From Nematopogon swammerdamellus (lineage: Eukaryota; Arthropoda; Insecta; Lepidoptera; Adelidae): 64,000 nt of DNA. Positions 32,746 to 43,477 of this stretch are shown here, piece after piece (position 1 is the first letter of the stretch; the number at the start of each line of letters is the position of its first letter). Position numbers and translations under genes: made by a program. The stretch covers positions 28,971,558 through 29,035,557 of the forward strand of contig OX336336.1 in the NCBI GenBank assembly GCA_946902875.1, read 5' to 3'. The notes beneath the pieces are model-generated. The model saw only the letters and a program-made list of their open reading frames with translations, was not told the origin of the DNA and made no database searches.

Positions 32746-33429
32746 GATTATTTGTAACGGTAACAGCATGCGGTTTCATGTAGAACCTTTAGGTTTACTT
32801 AAAACAAAACTCTTACACTATCCCTGCCGCAACAAATTTCCGTAGTGAATAACTTGGAATCGATCTACTGAAGAGGCAGACGCATTTCTCAAGATACGAT
32901 CGACCAAGTACAAATCCTTTATATCTATCCCCTTTATTTTTATAAAAGGAACAGACAGATAAGAAACTGCTCAGCGATGTTGTAAGGTCGTGTAGGTGGC
33001 TCAGGCATTAGACGAAGCAAAAGGAAAAAGGATTACCGGGATTACGGAAAAGGAAATCTTAATACATATCGTCGCCGTTCTGGCAATAGGTCGTATGTCA
33101 AAAATTTTCGATTTTCTTTTTATAGTGCCATTTGAAAGGGAAAAAATCATTGCATATATGGCAATACCTCCAATGTCTAAAACTATAGAGTAAAAATTTA
33201 AAAGGCGCCCAAACAAATCTATCGTATGTTGGCATCACTGAGATTTGGTTCTACAATTTATCGTATGTCACGCACGACATACGATATATTGTTACCCATA
33301 TGCGCATGCATGTTACCCATACGGCATGACTTACAATTTGACATACGATATTATTGACTTTTTAATAGTCACGCAATCCGAAGGGCCGCAAGAAAATGTC
33401 CACTCCAACCAGATTTAGTTTTTACACAT
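32746..33429. repeat. stretch with repeated TCGTATGTC motif
   Basis: TCGTATGTC or its complement occurs near 33092, 33260, 33278 and 33342, with a variant at 33222. TATCGTATGTC / GACATACGATA form an 11-bp inverted pair with a 6-base loop at about 33258-33285. Confidence 0.6.
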
Positions 33430-33789
33430 CGTCCCTCTCATGCCAAAACGACGAATGTGCAAAAAGGTCATTTTGAGATATTTGCCTTTTATTTTCAGTG
33501 TTAAATTAACCAATGTTACAAATTCGTGATTATGGCATGGCAAAAATTAAATAACTTCTAAATTATATTAGAATTATTTCACAAATAATATATATTAGTG
33601 TGTTTGGCACAGTAACATCGAAAAAAGTCACATTCGTTATTATTTCACAACAAAATATCTCTGAGAGCCGATAATTTAGAGATTCGTGACTTTGGCATTG
33701 CAAAGATGTGATAAAAATTAATGGAACTAGATCAAAAGGTCATTTTCGCCAAAATTACACATTCGTCGTTTTGGCATGGGAGGGACGAT
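33430..33789. mobile_element. MITE with 32-bp terminal repeats
   Basis: ATCGTCCCTCTCATGCC and AAAACGACGAATGTG at the left; the same inverted at the right with one change (CTCCCATGCC). Interior motif ATTCGTGA(T/C)T(A/T)TGGCAT occurs twice near the ends. AT flanks both sides. Confidence 0.8.
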
Positions 33790-33927
33790 ATGAGACATTG
33801 CTGTACTTCGTGCTGTGCTCGCGTATACAATTTCTGTTCCATTATTTGTATGAAATGTTTATAAACATGAGTAGGTATAAATTATACAACATATTATTAT
33901 GTCGAGGTAATGAATGTGCAAAGAAGT

Positions 33928-34162
33928 CCCTAGCCCCTTACTAGGTGGTAGGCTCAAATTGTAGCCGACTGGGTTGGTACCACCGTACTGGATGTAAGAT
34001 GGCCGCATAGCAGCCTCGGCTGTGTTCTCCTCTAGTCCAGTATAGCCAGCAATCCAGGGAAGTCTCCGGTATGGCACCTACCTTCTCGGAGGTTAGATGG
34101 TCGGAGCATGCGCTTTGTCCTCTCCGACTCAGCCATCCATACCGGATAACATAAAAAAAAAG
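33928..34162 (+). mobile_element. SINE-B 3' part
   Basis: From CCCCTTACTAGGTGGTAGG to GGATAACATAAAAAAAA; head missing. Confidence 0.88.
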
Positions 34163-34225
34163 TAACAAAGAAATTTAAACAGTTCAACAATAGACAGACA
34201 GAAAAAAATAAAATTTTATTTGTGA

Positions 34226-34490
34226 ATGAGGGAAACAAGGAAACCTGTAAGTACATCTTTTATTTACAGGATTGCCAACATGTGGAATGCACTCCCACCT
34301 GCATCCTTACCTCCAATGTACAGTCTGGGAAACTTCAAACATAATGTGAAGGTGCACCTAGCCGGCCGACATGGTATTCGAAGCCCCCGTCAATATCCGA
34401 ATGCCCGTGGGCGCCGTCGGACTACACCTCTGCGTTAGTCTGGCGCGCGCCATATGTCGTGCGTGCTTCCCATAAAAAAATATATAAAAA
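34226..34490 (+). mobile_element. LINE-W1-related 3' end
   Basis: Frame 34226-34438 encodes FIYRIANMWNALPPASLPPM and NFKHNVKVHLAGRHGIRSP. More diverged than other W1 copies, with its own tail, so a second subfamily. Confidence 0.75.
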
Positions 34491-35169
34491 AAAGATCAAA
34501 TAGCAATGGTGCAGTCAGCACACATCGTAATAAGTTAAAATGCCTCAGAATGAGTGTACGAGTATCGCGAAACTCATCAATATTATTAGTACCTACTGTA
34601 CGCTACTGCTCGTCAACTGGTATTGTATTTCAGTACCACGGGCGGGAAGAGGAGGGTGTGGGTGGATGGTGGCCCGTTAGGGGTAGACAGGGGTACGCGT
34701 ACCGCCCGGTTGGGTAGTAAATCAACCTTTCTTGATTTACAACCCTCGCAGAGAATATATCATTATAAATTAAGAAAAACACGCCCCGAAGAGGTGCGCC
34801 TCGCGAATTTCGTGTTAGTTACGGATCCTTCGTTTTGCATATTGAATTAAGGATTGAAACAGAACATACAAGCAATCTAAACTAACCACGGATCAATACG
34901 AGTCCTTGAATTTTGCAGAAGGCAGACTTATTGCAGAGTAAAATTTTTGATCAGTCGATCTCGAACACAATATTTTAAAATTTCTGGCAAAGGCGGGGTT
35001 TTTTTTTGTAGTGTCAAAAATGATTTATTTTCCGGTGTCTTATAAGTATTTTTTTGTTTGGCATTTTAGAAATAAAATGTTTTCAAATATATCGCAATAA
35101 AAATGATGATTTGTGTAAAAAGTGGTTCACTACGTAGGTACTTGAAGAATACACAATAAAATAACAAAT
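34491..35169. other. no recognised feature
   Basis: Intronic, AT-rich. Confidence 0.45.
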
Positions 35170-35175
35170 TACCCG

Positions 35176-35336
35176 CCCCCCCCCCCCCCCCCCTGTTAAT
35201 TTGATTTTAATTTACCCGAATTAATTCTATGTTAATTTACCCGAAATTATTCCATTTTAATTTACCCGAATTAATTATATTTTGATTTACCCGAATTAAT
35301 TCTATTTTAATTTACCAGAGTTAATTTGATTTGATT
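35176..35336. repeat. 18-base C run and 26-27-bp tandem repeat
   Basis: An uninterrupted run of 18 C, then about five units of TTAATTTACCCGAATTAATT with ATTCTATT spacers. Confidence 0.9.
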
Positions 35337-35424
35337 GTGCGTGTCGAGCCTAGCGCAAGGAGTATTCCGTTCAGTGGTTCCGTACCAGACCTGAAGCACC
35401 AAAACACTTTGAACTGCGAAAAAA

Positions 35425-35765
35425 AAAAACGGGCAAGAAATATGTGGGCTGGGAGAGCGTTCCAGAGTTTAAAAGTTCTGTGGAGGAAAGATCTTCAGAA
35501 CCGATTGGTACGCAATACGCATCCGTGATATGTTCAGCGTATAGAGATGCATTCCCTGACGAGTGCGCGTTGTGCGGAGGTGAAAAGGGGACGGCGGGAT
35601 CGCGTTAAACAGCTCCCCCGAGCATTCCCCATGGAATAAGCCATAGAACACGAAGAAAGATCTGCAGAACCGATTGGTACGCATCCGTGGTAAGTTCAGC
35701 GTATAGACATGCAATCCCTGCCTAGTGCGCGTTGTTGTGCTGAGGTGGAAAGGGGCATTCCCCAT
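35425..35765 (-). mobile_element. two partial LINE-W1 copies in tandem
   Basis: AAGATCTTCAGAACCGATTG at 35487 and AAGATCTGCAGAACCGATTG at 35656 each start a W1 segment on the minus strand; the inner copy repeats the stretch ending at CATTCCCCATGGA. Confidence 0.75.
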
Positions 35766-35767
35766 GG

Positions 35768-36175
35768 AGCGATAGAACACAGTCTGTTTTACAGATACTA
35801 TCACGGACGCTGCTCAGTGGAACTAGCATCCCTTATTCTCTGCCACCCGTCCTATCTCCGCATGACTCGTCGCAGAGAGACTCAGCACACTTTTGTTGTT
35901 GACATTGGACTTTTGAGAACCCATCGGTTCTCTAAATCGTTTCTTTGTCGCACCGCTAGAGCGTGGAACTGTCTTCCGGCGAGTGTATTCCTGAATCCTT
36001 TAACCTGGATTTCTTCAAGCGTTATTAAGGGGCTAGACAGCCTAGCAACAGTCCGCAAATCTGCTGGCATGGCACCTAAATGAGCGTGGTTTCGCAGGGA
36101 GAGGTCATTTTGGCTCTGCCGACTGCACCATTGGTTTCTCGGCACAGCCACACATGCTGGTTTACATAAAAAAAA
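35768..36175 (+). mobile_element. LINE-W2 3' end
   Basis: Encodes TRRRETQHTFVVDIGLLRTH, RFSKSFLCRTARAWNCLP, the C-terminus of a non-LTR reverse transcriptase. The untranslated part has TGGCATGGCACCTAAATGAG and ends CTGGTTTACATAAAAAAAAA, similar to the SINE-B end. Confidence 0.78.
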
Positions 36176-36177
36176 AA

Positions 36178-36298
36178 AAAAGATCTGAAGAACCGATTGG
36201 TATGCATCCGCGGTAAGTCCAATCTTAAACCTGCGCTTTGCTGAAAACTGATTACTCTGCTACCCCGATTGTCGGGATGCAGCGTGGCGGTATGCAGG
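36178..36298. mobile_element. LINE-W1 and D-element scraps beside a CNG donor site
   Basis: 36178-36236 is a W1 scrap (AGAACCGATTGGTATGCATC). 36240-36298 is the D-element 3' end (GATTACTCTGCTACCCCGAT, TGTCGGGATGCAGCGTG). It stops within 8 bases of the donor at 36305. Confidence 0.65.
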
Positions 36299-36305
36299 TA
36301 CGTAC

Positions 36306-36406
36306 CTTTTCTACAGATGAAGTCCCCCGGCGAGAAGAGTACGGGTCGCAGCCGCAGGACCAGCTCGCACAGGAAGCCCGCCTCCGTGTTCTGGAAGATC
36401 TCCACC
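36306..36406 (-). CDS. CngA: CNG channel exon: start of nucleotide-binding domain
   Basis: A 101-bp exon entered in phase from the C-linker exon (AG plus G makes Arg) and leaving one base for the next. The acceptor is GTTGCAG and the donor is GTACG. It encodes [20 protein letters not shown] followed by [13 protein letters not shown], that is the end of the C-linker and the first beta strands of the cyclic-nucleotide-binding domain; the FSPGD motif is typical of CNG and related channels. The donor is followed within 10 bases by a D-element fragment (36240-36298), and the acceptor is preceded by a 34-bp tandem duplication (36411-36478). Reading frame and splice phases agree with both neighbours. 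Confidence 0.9.
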
Positions 36407-36410
36407 CTGC

Positions 36411-36478
36411 AACACATCGCCCGGTCCGACGTCAGTGCCTCGTCAACACATCGCCCGGTCCGACGTGAGTGCCTCGTC
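36411..36478. repeat. 34-bp tandem duplication at an exon acceptor
   Basis: AACACATCGCCCGGTCCGAC plus the next 14 bases repeat at 36445 with one change (TCAGTG to TGAGTG). The first copy begins 5 bases from the exon boundary. Confidence 0.95.
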
Positions 36479-36581
36479 AACCTTTCCGTGCGCAGGCGCA
36501 TATTTTCAAGAGGGAGACAAGTGAGATTGGTATAATCCCCCCCCTCGCCCCCCCAGGGGGGCCCCTGGGCGACATGTCTGT

Positions 36582-36903
36582 CGGTGTGGGGCCGGTACTT
36601 AATAAGAATAGCCCCACTGCATCTCTACCCGTACATTTGGCAAAAGGCGACTAAGGGATAAGGACAAGATGCCGTGCATTAGGGAGGCAGGTTAGCCACC
36701 TCTCACCTTGGCGCGGTCTTTTCACCGAGTCGTGCAGCAGGTCGGTCTTCGTGGCTTACTTGCTGCCTGATAGTTATCTTAACCGAATACTTTGCTTAAC
36801 GTGGTGGTCGGCATTGTGCTGTTATTTACAAGAGTAGCTGCAGCACAACTTCGATTACTCTGATTACCCCGATTGTCGGGATACAGCGTGTGGTATGTAT
36901 GTT
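36582..36903 (+). mobile_element. D-element
   Basis: GTGTGGGGCCGGTACTTAAT through GGATACAGCGTGTGGTATGT. Full length except for small deletions. Confidence 0.85.
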
Positions 36904-36994
36904 AGGTTATTTTCTGAGTAATTTTGTAAGGAATAAACAATTTCTTTCTTTCTATCGCACTCCGAACCACATGGCCGAATTTCTTATTAATCTA

Positions 36995-37243
36995 ACTAGC
37001 TTTTGCCCGCGGCTTCGCTCGCGTGAAATTCATATTTAAAAAGAAGAAAGGAAGTAAGCCCGCTACCGTACCTTTATTTCGGCGCGCGGAACAATTCGGT
37101 TTTACGAGAGCCACACCTTAGCGTAACCGGAGCTGAATTTTGTTTAGCCTATCCTGTGTCCCGTATAGTAAAATGTACTTGTACTAAGTTTAATCGAATT
37201 CGGATGATCGGTTTAAGAGTTATGGAGGAACATACATAACATA
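36995..37243 (+). mobile_element. E-element, uninterrupted copy
   Basis: ACTAGCTTTTGCCCGCGGCT to GAGTTATGGAGGAACATACA. The reference copy for the nested insertions at 2943-3760. Confidence 0.8.
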
Positions 37244-37642
37244 CAGAAAGATTTCTAAAAATCGTCAATAGAGTTTACAGACGCTTTATCTCATAAAACA
37301 AAGTAACTTACTCCATGACCATCCCTTACAAATTTATTATTAGTATTGATTGATTGATGCTAAAAATATAATTTCTCTATGTACCTCAGCAGGCTGCAGT
37401 CAAAACATTACCCAATTCATCAAAGTTAACGATACCTTGGAGGACTACAACCATCGCAACGAAGATTGATGAAACGTTGAGATATCTATCTCTCTTTCGG
37501 AACGCTCCTTGATGGATAAATCAAAGTTTTATGAAGTATCAAATTTACTTTAGCTGATAAATTTATTTATAAACTTTACATATTACTGCGTAATTAGTTA
37601 ACGCTTGACTAGATACGATTAGTACGTCAGTTGTATTAACCA

Positions 37643-37803
37643 ATTAGCTTTTGAATGCGGCTTCGCTCGCGTATGTCCATTCTGAAGGTCCGTTGCAAAT
37701 TTTGGTCAAAGAATTTTAAAAATAGGATGAGTATTTTCGGAGATTACCTTCTACATCCAAAAGTACAAACTTACAAACTTATCTTTTTTATAATAATAGT
37801 GTA
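37643..37803 (+). mobile_element. E-element relative
   Basis: Same GCGGCTTCGCTCGCG start, then ACCTTCTACATCC and an ATAATAATAGTGTAGAT end; a different subfamily. Confidence 0.55.
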
Positions 37804-37988
37804 GATTGACAAATTGATAGTTCAAGTCCTCGTATCTCATTGTATGATTATGATTTGTATACTAATTTTATGATTAATATACTAATAAAAAGAATAATCC
37901 ATAAAAAAAAAATAAAAAAAAACTAACATAATTAATTTGATAAAAATTACGCATCAAACTTTGACATAGTCTTTTTACACCTGATACA

Positions 37989-38327
37989 TACATACATACA
38001 TATCACACACGCTGAATCCCGACAATCGGGGTAAGCAGAGTAATCGGTCTTGTGCTGCAAGAACTCTGGTAAATTACAGCACAACACCGACCACCACGTT
38101 TCGCAAATTATTCGAACAAGATTCAATCGATCAAGCAGCAAGTAAGGCACGAAGACCCACCTGCTGCATGACTCGGTGGAAGTACCGTGCCAAGGTGAGA
38201 GGTGGCGAGCCTGTCGCCCTTTAGCACGGCATCTTGTCCTTATCCCTTAGTCGCCTTTTACGACATGCACGGGGAGAGATGCAGTGAGGCTATTCTTTTT
38301 ATTAAGTACCGGCCCCACACGGTACAT
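37989..38327 (-). mobile_element. D-element with 8-bp target duplication
   Basis: CTGATACA at 37981-37988 and 38328-38335. On the minus strand the element runs from GTACCGTGTGGGGCCGGTAC to a TATG tail. This fixes the ends of the family. Confidence 0.88.
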
Positions 38328-38384
38328 CTGATACACTTAATTAATAAATAAGTCTTAGTAGTCAAAACTCTTAGTAATATGGTT

Positions 38385-38612
38385 AGTTGCCTTGCTCTCA
38401 AGCTGTGTTTTCGATAGACTGTAGGCGGTGGTATTATGTGGCTAGTCACTAAAATACTTGATATAATAAATGTTTGAAAAAAAATACCCTGCGAAGTTTC
38501 TTGTCGGTTCTTCTTCGTGGGTGCAATCGAACCGGATAGAACAAATTGTGACAAGTTCGAGTGCAGTCTGTCATATGTATGAATGATCAATAAACAATAC
38601 AATACAATGATG
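38385..38612 (-). mobile_element. G-repeat copy
   Basis: Inverted match to 24388-24640 (TTCTTGTCGGTTCTTCTTCG on the plus strand). Confidence 0.65.
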
Positions 38613-38829
38613 GAGTCACCTCCATGAATACAATAGGTACATATTTTAAGAATGAATAACAGATCAGGGCCAATGATAGATTTGCGATCAAGCATCTGCT
38701 ACGTTTCGCTGCATGCTGAGTATTGCAGGCAGATTATGTCGATATCTCTCCGCGCTCTCATTGGATGCTGAAATTCGATAGCTGAACAGCCGCGAATCTG
38801 GTAAGTTCTGAACTATGCTATAAGCTATA

Positions 38830-39300
38830 TTACAAATTTAAAAAACTCCCGACCCTTAAAAAGTAAAAAAAAAACCGTCTTCTTACTTAAAGGAGTCGGT
38901 GGACAGCTAAATTCCCGCGCAGCGCTGAGTTTTTATATTTTATTTACTTAGAGGTCCCCCGACTCCTTTAAGTAAGAAAACGGAAATTATGTTTGACTTT
39001 TTAAGGGTCGGAATTTTTTAAATTTGTAATTTAACCTATATTTCAAGCTTTAAAAAAAACCGCATGCAAATCGGTCCAATTGTTTAGATAATTAATTTTT
39101 TGATTACTTCGTTACTTGACTATTTTATTAAAAACAGCTAACAACCATCCCGATTAAACCAGCTTTCCAATAAAAAAAAACCGCATCCAAATCGGTCCAT
39201 CCGTTAGGGAACTACGATGCCACACCCCGACACACCCATACACACATACTCACACACGTTAAACTTATAACAACCCTCTTTTTTCGTCGGGGGTTAAAAA
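38830..39300 (-). mobile_element. Q-repeat copy with internal hairpin
   Basis: Inverted match to 48843-49205: AATCGGTCCATCCGTT, ACTACGATGCCACA, AAATTCCCGCGCAGCGCTG. TTACTTAAAGGAGTCGG and CCGACTCCTTTAAGTAA form an inverted pair inside. Confidence 0.65.
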
Positions 39301-39794
39301 TAAACATCGTTGCTTTGTCTATTAGACATTTTTTTCAATTCACTCTCGTAAAGGGGATTTAATGTTGCTTTATTTGGTTGTCAGAAACAGTTACCTACGT
39401 AAATACGTCTTATGTGTGTTTAGGTACGAGAAGTTACCTGTACAAGGGGTGACCGATAATTCGATGTAGTCCTTCTAAAAAGTGATAATTATAGTATAGG
39501 TTACCTTCTACTTAATACAATTCTTAGCGCTGCTGACTGACAGAAAACGCACAGCTTAAACCGGTGCGTCTAGAAGCATGCAATTTTGCATAGGCGTTCC
39601 TTTTATTAACCCCCGACTCTGTGTTATTTATTAGGTACATGTAAAACCTTAAAAGTTCGGAAATTATTTAGTACTAAGTAAAGTAAGTTGTTTTGTAAGA
39701 TATTCTCAGCTTTATTCCCAATAATATACAAATGTACTTGTATCGTACTTTTTGAGATATGCATAATATTATAATATGTCAGTAAAATTTTCTT
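39301..39794. other. no recognised feature
   Basis: AT-rich intron. Confidence 0.45.
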
Positions 39795-39990
39795 ATCAGT
39801 CAGTCAACGTGTAAGTGTCCACTGCTGGACATGCGCCTCTCCAACCCTCCTCCAGTTCTCCCGGCCTTCAGCGGTACGGAACCACTGCTTTTCGCCGACG
39901 TACTTGATGTCGTTTTTTTTTATGGAAACTGATGCGGTTGGCACATCACCATCCGTGATGGATGACAGCCCATAACACCGGGTGAACACG
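39795..39990 (-). mobile_element. RTE-like LINE tail and SINE-A end
   Basis: 39795-39912 on the minus strand reads VGEKQWFRTAEGRENWRRVG, the end of an RTE-type reverse transcriptase. 39913-39990 is a SINE-A 3' end. The pairing resembles 22945-23442. Confidence 0.65.
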
Positions 39991-40486
39991 TTATTAGCAT
40001 TGTTATTAATATTCTTCAGGCCTTCGAAGTAATACGCCGAATTACCAGTCATCCTGTATTCATTTGAATTGTCTAGTGAATATTGCAATTTCCCAGTGTA
40101 TAGGCAAGTAATTTCCTTCCAATACTAAAAAAAAAAATATCTAAGCTGAAATTGATAAAACATACGGCAACAGCAGGCGACGCTTTCGCGAGGCACAAAT
40201 GGAGGCAATCTGTTGCGCAGATTTGTGTTCGAAATAACCACGGAGGAGGGAGTGGAGAGGAGTCGGCGCGTCGAGTCGTCGCTACCAACTGGGAGCACAC
40301 GGTCATCGGGGTGAATGCGGCATATTTAATCTGTGGCGCGGCGCTGCATCAGTCGCGTGGAGTTGAAGCTCTATTCAATCCGCGGGTGCAAGCAGGACAG
40401 CAGGACAGCGACACGTCGCTTTTCTGGTTCAAGTAGGATGCATTGAACGCAATTTTTTAGAGTAGACGATAATTCGCTATTGTAAC

Positions 40487-40944
40487 TAACGAGGTATTAT
40501 GTTTTACTTCTCGGCTCTTACTCGGGCAACGGGTATTGCTCCGCCGAGTTGAGGCAGAATTTACGAATTGGGGCACATCGAAACTAGTCGACCGCGAGCG
40601 GCCGAACTCGTCGCACGCGCCACCGCCTGCGCGCATCGCGCAGCATCTCGCGCTATTCATTATGTCCAGTTGTATTTCAATGCACATATTGGGTTGGCCT
40701 TGGTTGGCGTCGTCGCTTACCGGTCGCTAGCCCCTCTCCCGCTCGCTTCCCGCCCCGCGCGAGCCCCTCTCACCGCCCGCTAGCCCCAATCCCGGTCGCT
40801 TCCCGCCCCGCGCGAGCTCCTCTCTACCGCTCGCCTCTGCACTCCGCCTCCCCGCTACCTTACCTCATACCTCAGCTGATGGGACGCCGTCTCTCTGTAT
40901 CTTTCTTCGTAGCGATAGCTCTAGTAAAACATAATAACTCCTTG
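40487..40944 (+). mobile_element. hAT-like MITE, most complete copy
   Basis: Ends TAACGAGGTATTATGTTTTA and inverted CAAGGAGTTATTATGTTTTA. Flanks ATTGTAAC (40479-40486) and ATTGCAAC (40945-40952) are a 7/8 match. The interior is GC-rich with two copies of a block containing CTTCCCGCCCCGCGCGAG. Confidence 0.78.
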
Positions 40945-40952
40945 ATTGCAAC

Positions 40953-41583
40953 ATAGATGCATACAAACTAGTGTGCGCCGTACGTGCATCTGCCACGGGC
41001 GGCGTTACAATATCGCCAATAGATGGCGCCATCGGTACATTTATATATCACTTGATGGTACATCAATATTAATAAACTGACATCTCAGAACGAGCCGAAT
41101 TTTACCTTGGACCAGTTTATGCAGCCTTAAATGGTGCCTCCCCCACGCTAGTCCCCGCACGCCGCCGCACTGGCGACACATGTTGTGGCCACCAGCAACT
41201 TCTCTGTACTACTGTCTCCTCAGTGGAAATAATATTATTCCCTATATACGCGCGGGTAGAGCGCGCCTTCTAAATGGAAAACAATGAAATGAAATCCCGC
41301 GGAAAATCGGACAAATTGACAAATAAGTCCGCGGCGCGGCGCGCACCGCGCGAATATTTTAGCATTCCGCGAAGAAAAAAATAGAGAATTTTCCCTTTTT
41401 AATTATGCGACACGGGAAATTAATCCCGCTGCTGATATTTAAATAAACATGAAACGACGAACAAACACAGCCATCCGGAAGCGGCGACGCGCGGCGCGGA
41501 CACCGCGCCCTGCCGCGCCCCGCCCCCGCTCACTTCACTCATACATAACGAACACGCTCGGCGAGTAGGTGTTATATTTTTTA
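40953..41583. other. no recognised gene
   Basis: Includes a GC-rich stretch at 41270-41540; apparent frames there are compositional. Confidence 0.4.
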
Positions 41584-42052
41584 GGGTTCCGTGTCCATAT
41601 GGAAGCCGATTACTAAGCCTACAACGTCTGTCTGTCCGTCTGTCCATCCGTCCTAGGGCTGTATCATCTGACATCTAATCCATCATGAACCGTAATACGT
41701 ATAGCCGTTTGTTTTCACAGAATATATGTTATATGGACTATATGCCAACAAATAATTTTAAAAAGCAAAGAGTAAGAATCCATACAAGAAACGTGCTAAC
41801 AATCAATTATGTTTACGCTACTCAATGATAGATGGCGCGACAGGCAGTTTGGTATGGCAGATACAAAATATTGACGGATATGGTTTTTTGACAGTTATGG
41901 TATGGCTGATCTACGGAAACCTCTGTGCAACGATGACAGGGACCCTTATAAAATCGGTCACGTGCCTGTCCGTATGTGCGTCTGTCTGTCAGCCCGTAAT
42001 TCCTAAACTGCTTGAGCTTCTTCTTCTTGAAACTTTTAATGTTTTTTAGATT
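41584..42052 (+). mobile_element. K-repeat segments
   Basis: TTTAGGGTTCCGTGTCCATA with a CTGTCTGTCCGTCTGTCC run at 41628, and GGGACCCTTATAAAATCGGT at 41939. No clear ends. Confidence 0.55.
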
Positions 42053-42085
42053 TTCGGTAGGTAACAATATTTCACGGTTACAAAC

Positions 42086-42436
42086 GAGGAGCAACGGAAC
42101 AAAATCACACATATCCACTTTTTTCCGTGAGTGTTTTTTTATCGATTCAGCATCTTTAGCCTGAAACCTTTCGAATAGCAGTTTTATAGTGTTCAAAATC
42201 ACACTAATCGCTCTTGCATAATCGCTAGAAATTCAAGGTTTGCATCAGAATCACACATATCCTGGTACAAAGTCGTATTTCGATGCCAAACTCTAAACTT
42301 GCGATCATACTCACACAAATGAAATAGATTCATTGGATTGGAAAAATTTGCACCAAAATCACACATATATTAGTTTTTTGGCTCTCCTGTAAAAAAAGTT
42401 AATGTGGACATGTGTGTTTTTGTTCCGTTGCTCCTC
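42086..42436. mobile_element. MITE with 4-bp AAAC duplication
   Basis: GAGGAGCAACGGAACAAAA at the left and inverted at the right, continuing as TCACACATATCCAC / ACACACATGTCCAC. AAAC at 42082-42085 and 42437-42440. AATCACACATAT-like motifs recur four times inside. Confidence 0.82.
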
Positions 42437-42839
42437 AAACAATGTCGGTAGTCATCAACTCCGTAAGAATCAAGTTTTCAAGCGCATAATTATAATTTGG
42501 TCTCATTATGTAGTCCCATCATATTCTTTGTTGCCGTTATTGTTCTGGCAGGCGCTACGTTTGCGAGACTTCTCTAAACTCGTGCTTGAGTAACAAATTT
42601 TATTATAATGTTTTATATGCCTACTTAATGATATTATTCATACCAAAATTAAATATTGCCTGTTGGGAACATTTCGACCGCTAGTAATTTCGTTAGATAT
42701 CAATCAATACTTGAATACTAATTAATAAATCTGTAAGGGATGATGATGGAGTACCTAAGTTAATTTGTTTTATGAAATAATGCGTTTATAGACTTTATGT
42801 GTGATACTAAAACTAATTTGATGTTTTTTAGAAATCTTT

Positions 42840-43155
42840 TCTGTATGTATGTATGTTCCTCCATAACTCTTAATCCGATCATCCGAATTCGATGAAACTT
42901 AGTACAAGCGCATTTTACTAAACGGGACACAGCATAGGCTAAATTAAATTCAGTTCCGGTTACGCTAAGATGTGGATCTAATAAAAACCGAATTGTTCCG
43001 CGCCCCGAAATAAAGGTACAGTAGCGGGCCTCGCCCTTAGTTACTTACTTCATCGAGAAGGTTTATTGTTTGCCTGAACGTAGCTCGGCCTTCTTTCTTA
43101 CTTACTTTCTTCTTTTACGACTTTCACGCAAGCGAAGCCGCGGGCAAAAGCTATC
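42840..43155 (-). mobile_element. E-element
   Basis: Inverted: starts at AGCTTTTGCCCGCGGCTTCG (minus) and ends at GGAGGAACATACATACATAC. Contains an extra segment around CGAGAAGGTTTATTG also seen at 47515-47575. Confidence 0.75.
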
Positions 43156-43477
43156 TTAGATATAAATTTAATTTCTTGGAAGTTTCTGAAGATCACTGGT
43201 AGGAAAACAGAAGGCGCCGATTAAGACAGCGCGGGGTCAAGGGTCAAGGTCGCGAGCGGCCGGGGAGGAGAGGACGAGCCTCCGGATGCCTTTTGAATGA
43301 ATTTGAATAAATCAACATAATGTTTAGGTAAAGATAAGCATTTTGACACTTGACCGGCGGCGGCGGGGCGGCGGCACGGGGCGCAGCAGAATACAAGACC
43401 CTCGTAAACTTACACTGCCTCTCATTCCAAGTTTGTTCGTTTCAAATTGTATAGATTTGTTTTCCGGTACTGAAAAC

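Noticed and set aside
35709..36083. 124-codon frame as a host gene
   Set aside because: It is the C-terminus of a LINE reverse transcriptase (LINE-W2) with a poly-A tail.
39804..40088. 94-codon minus-strand frame as a gene
   Set aside because: Its end is an RTE-like LINE tail, interrupted by a SINE-A end.
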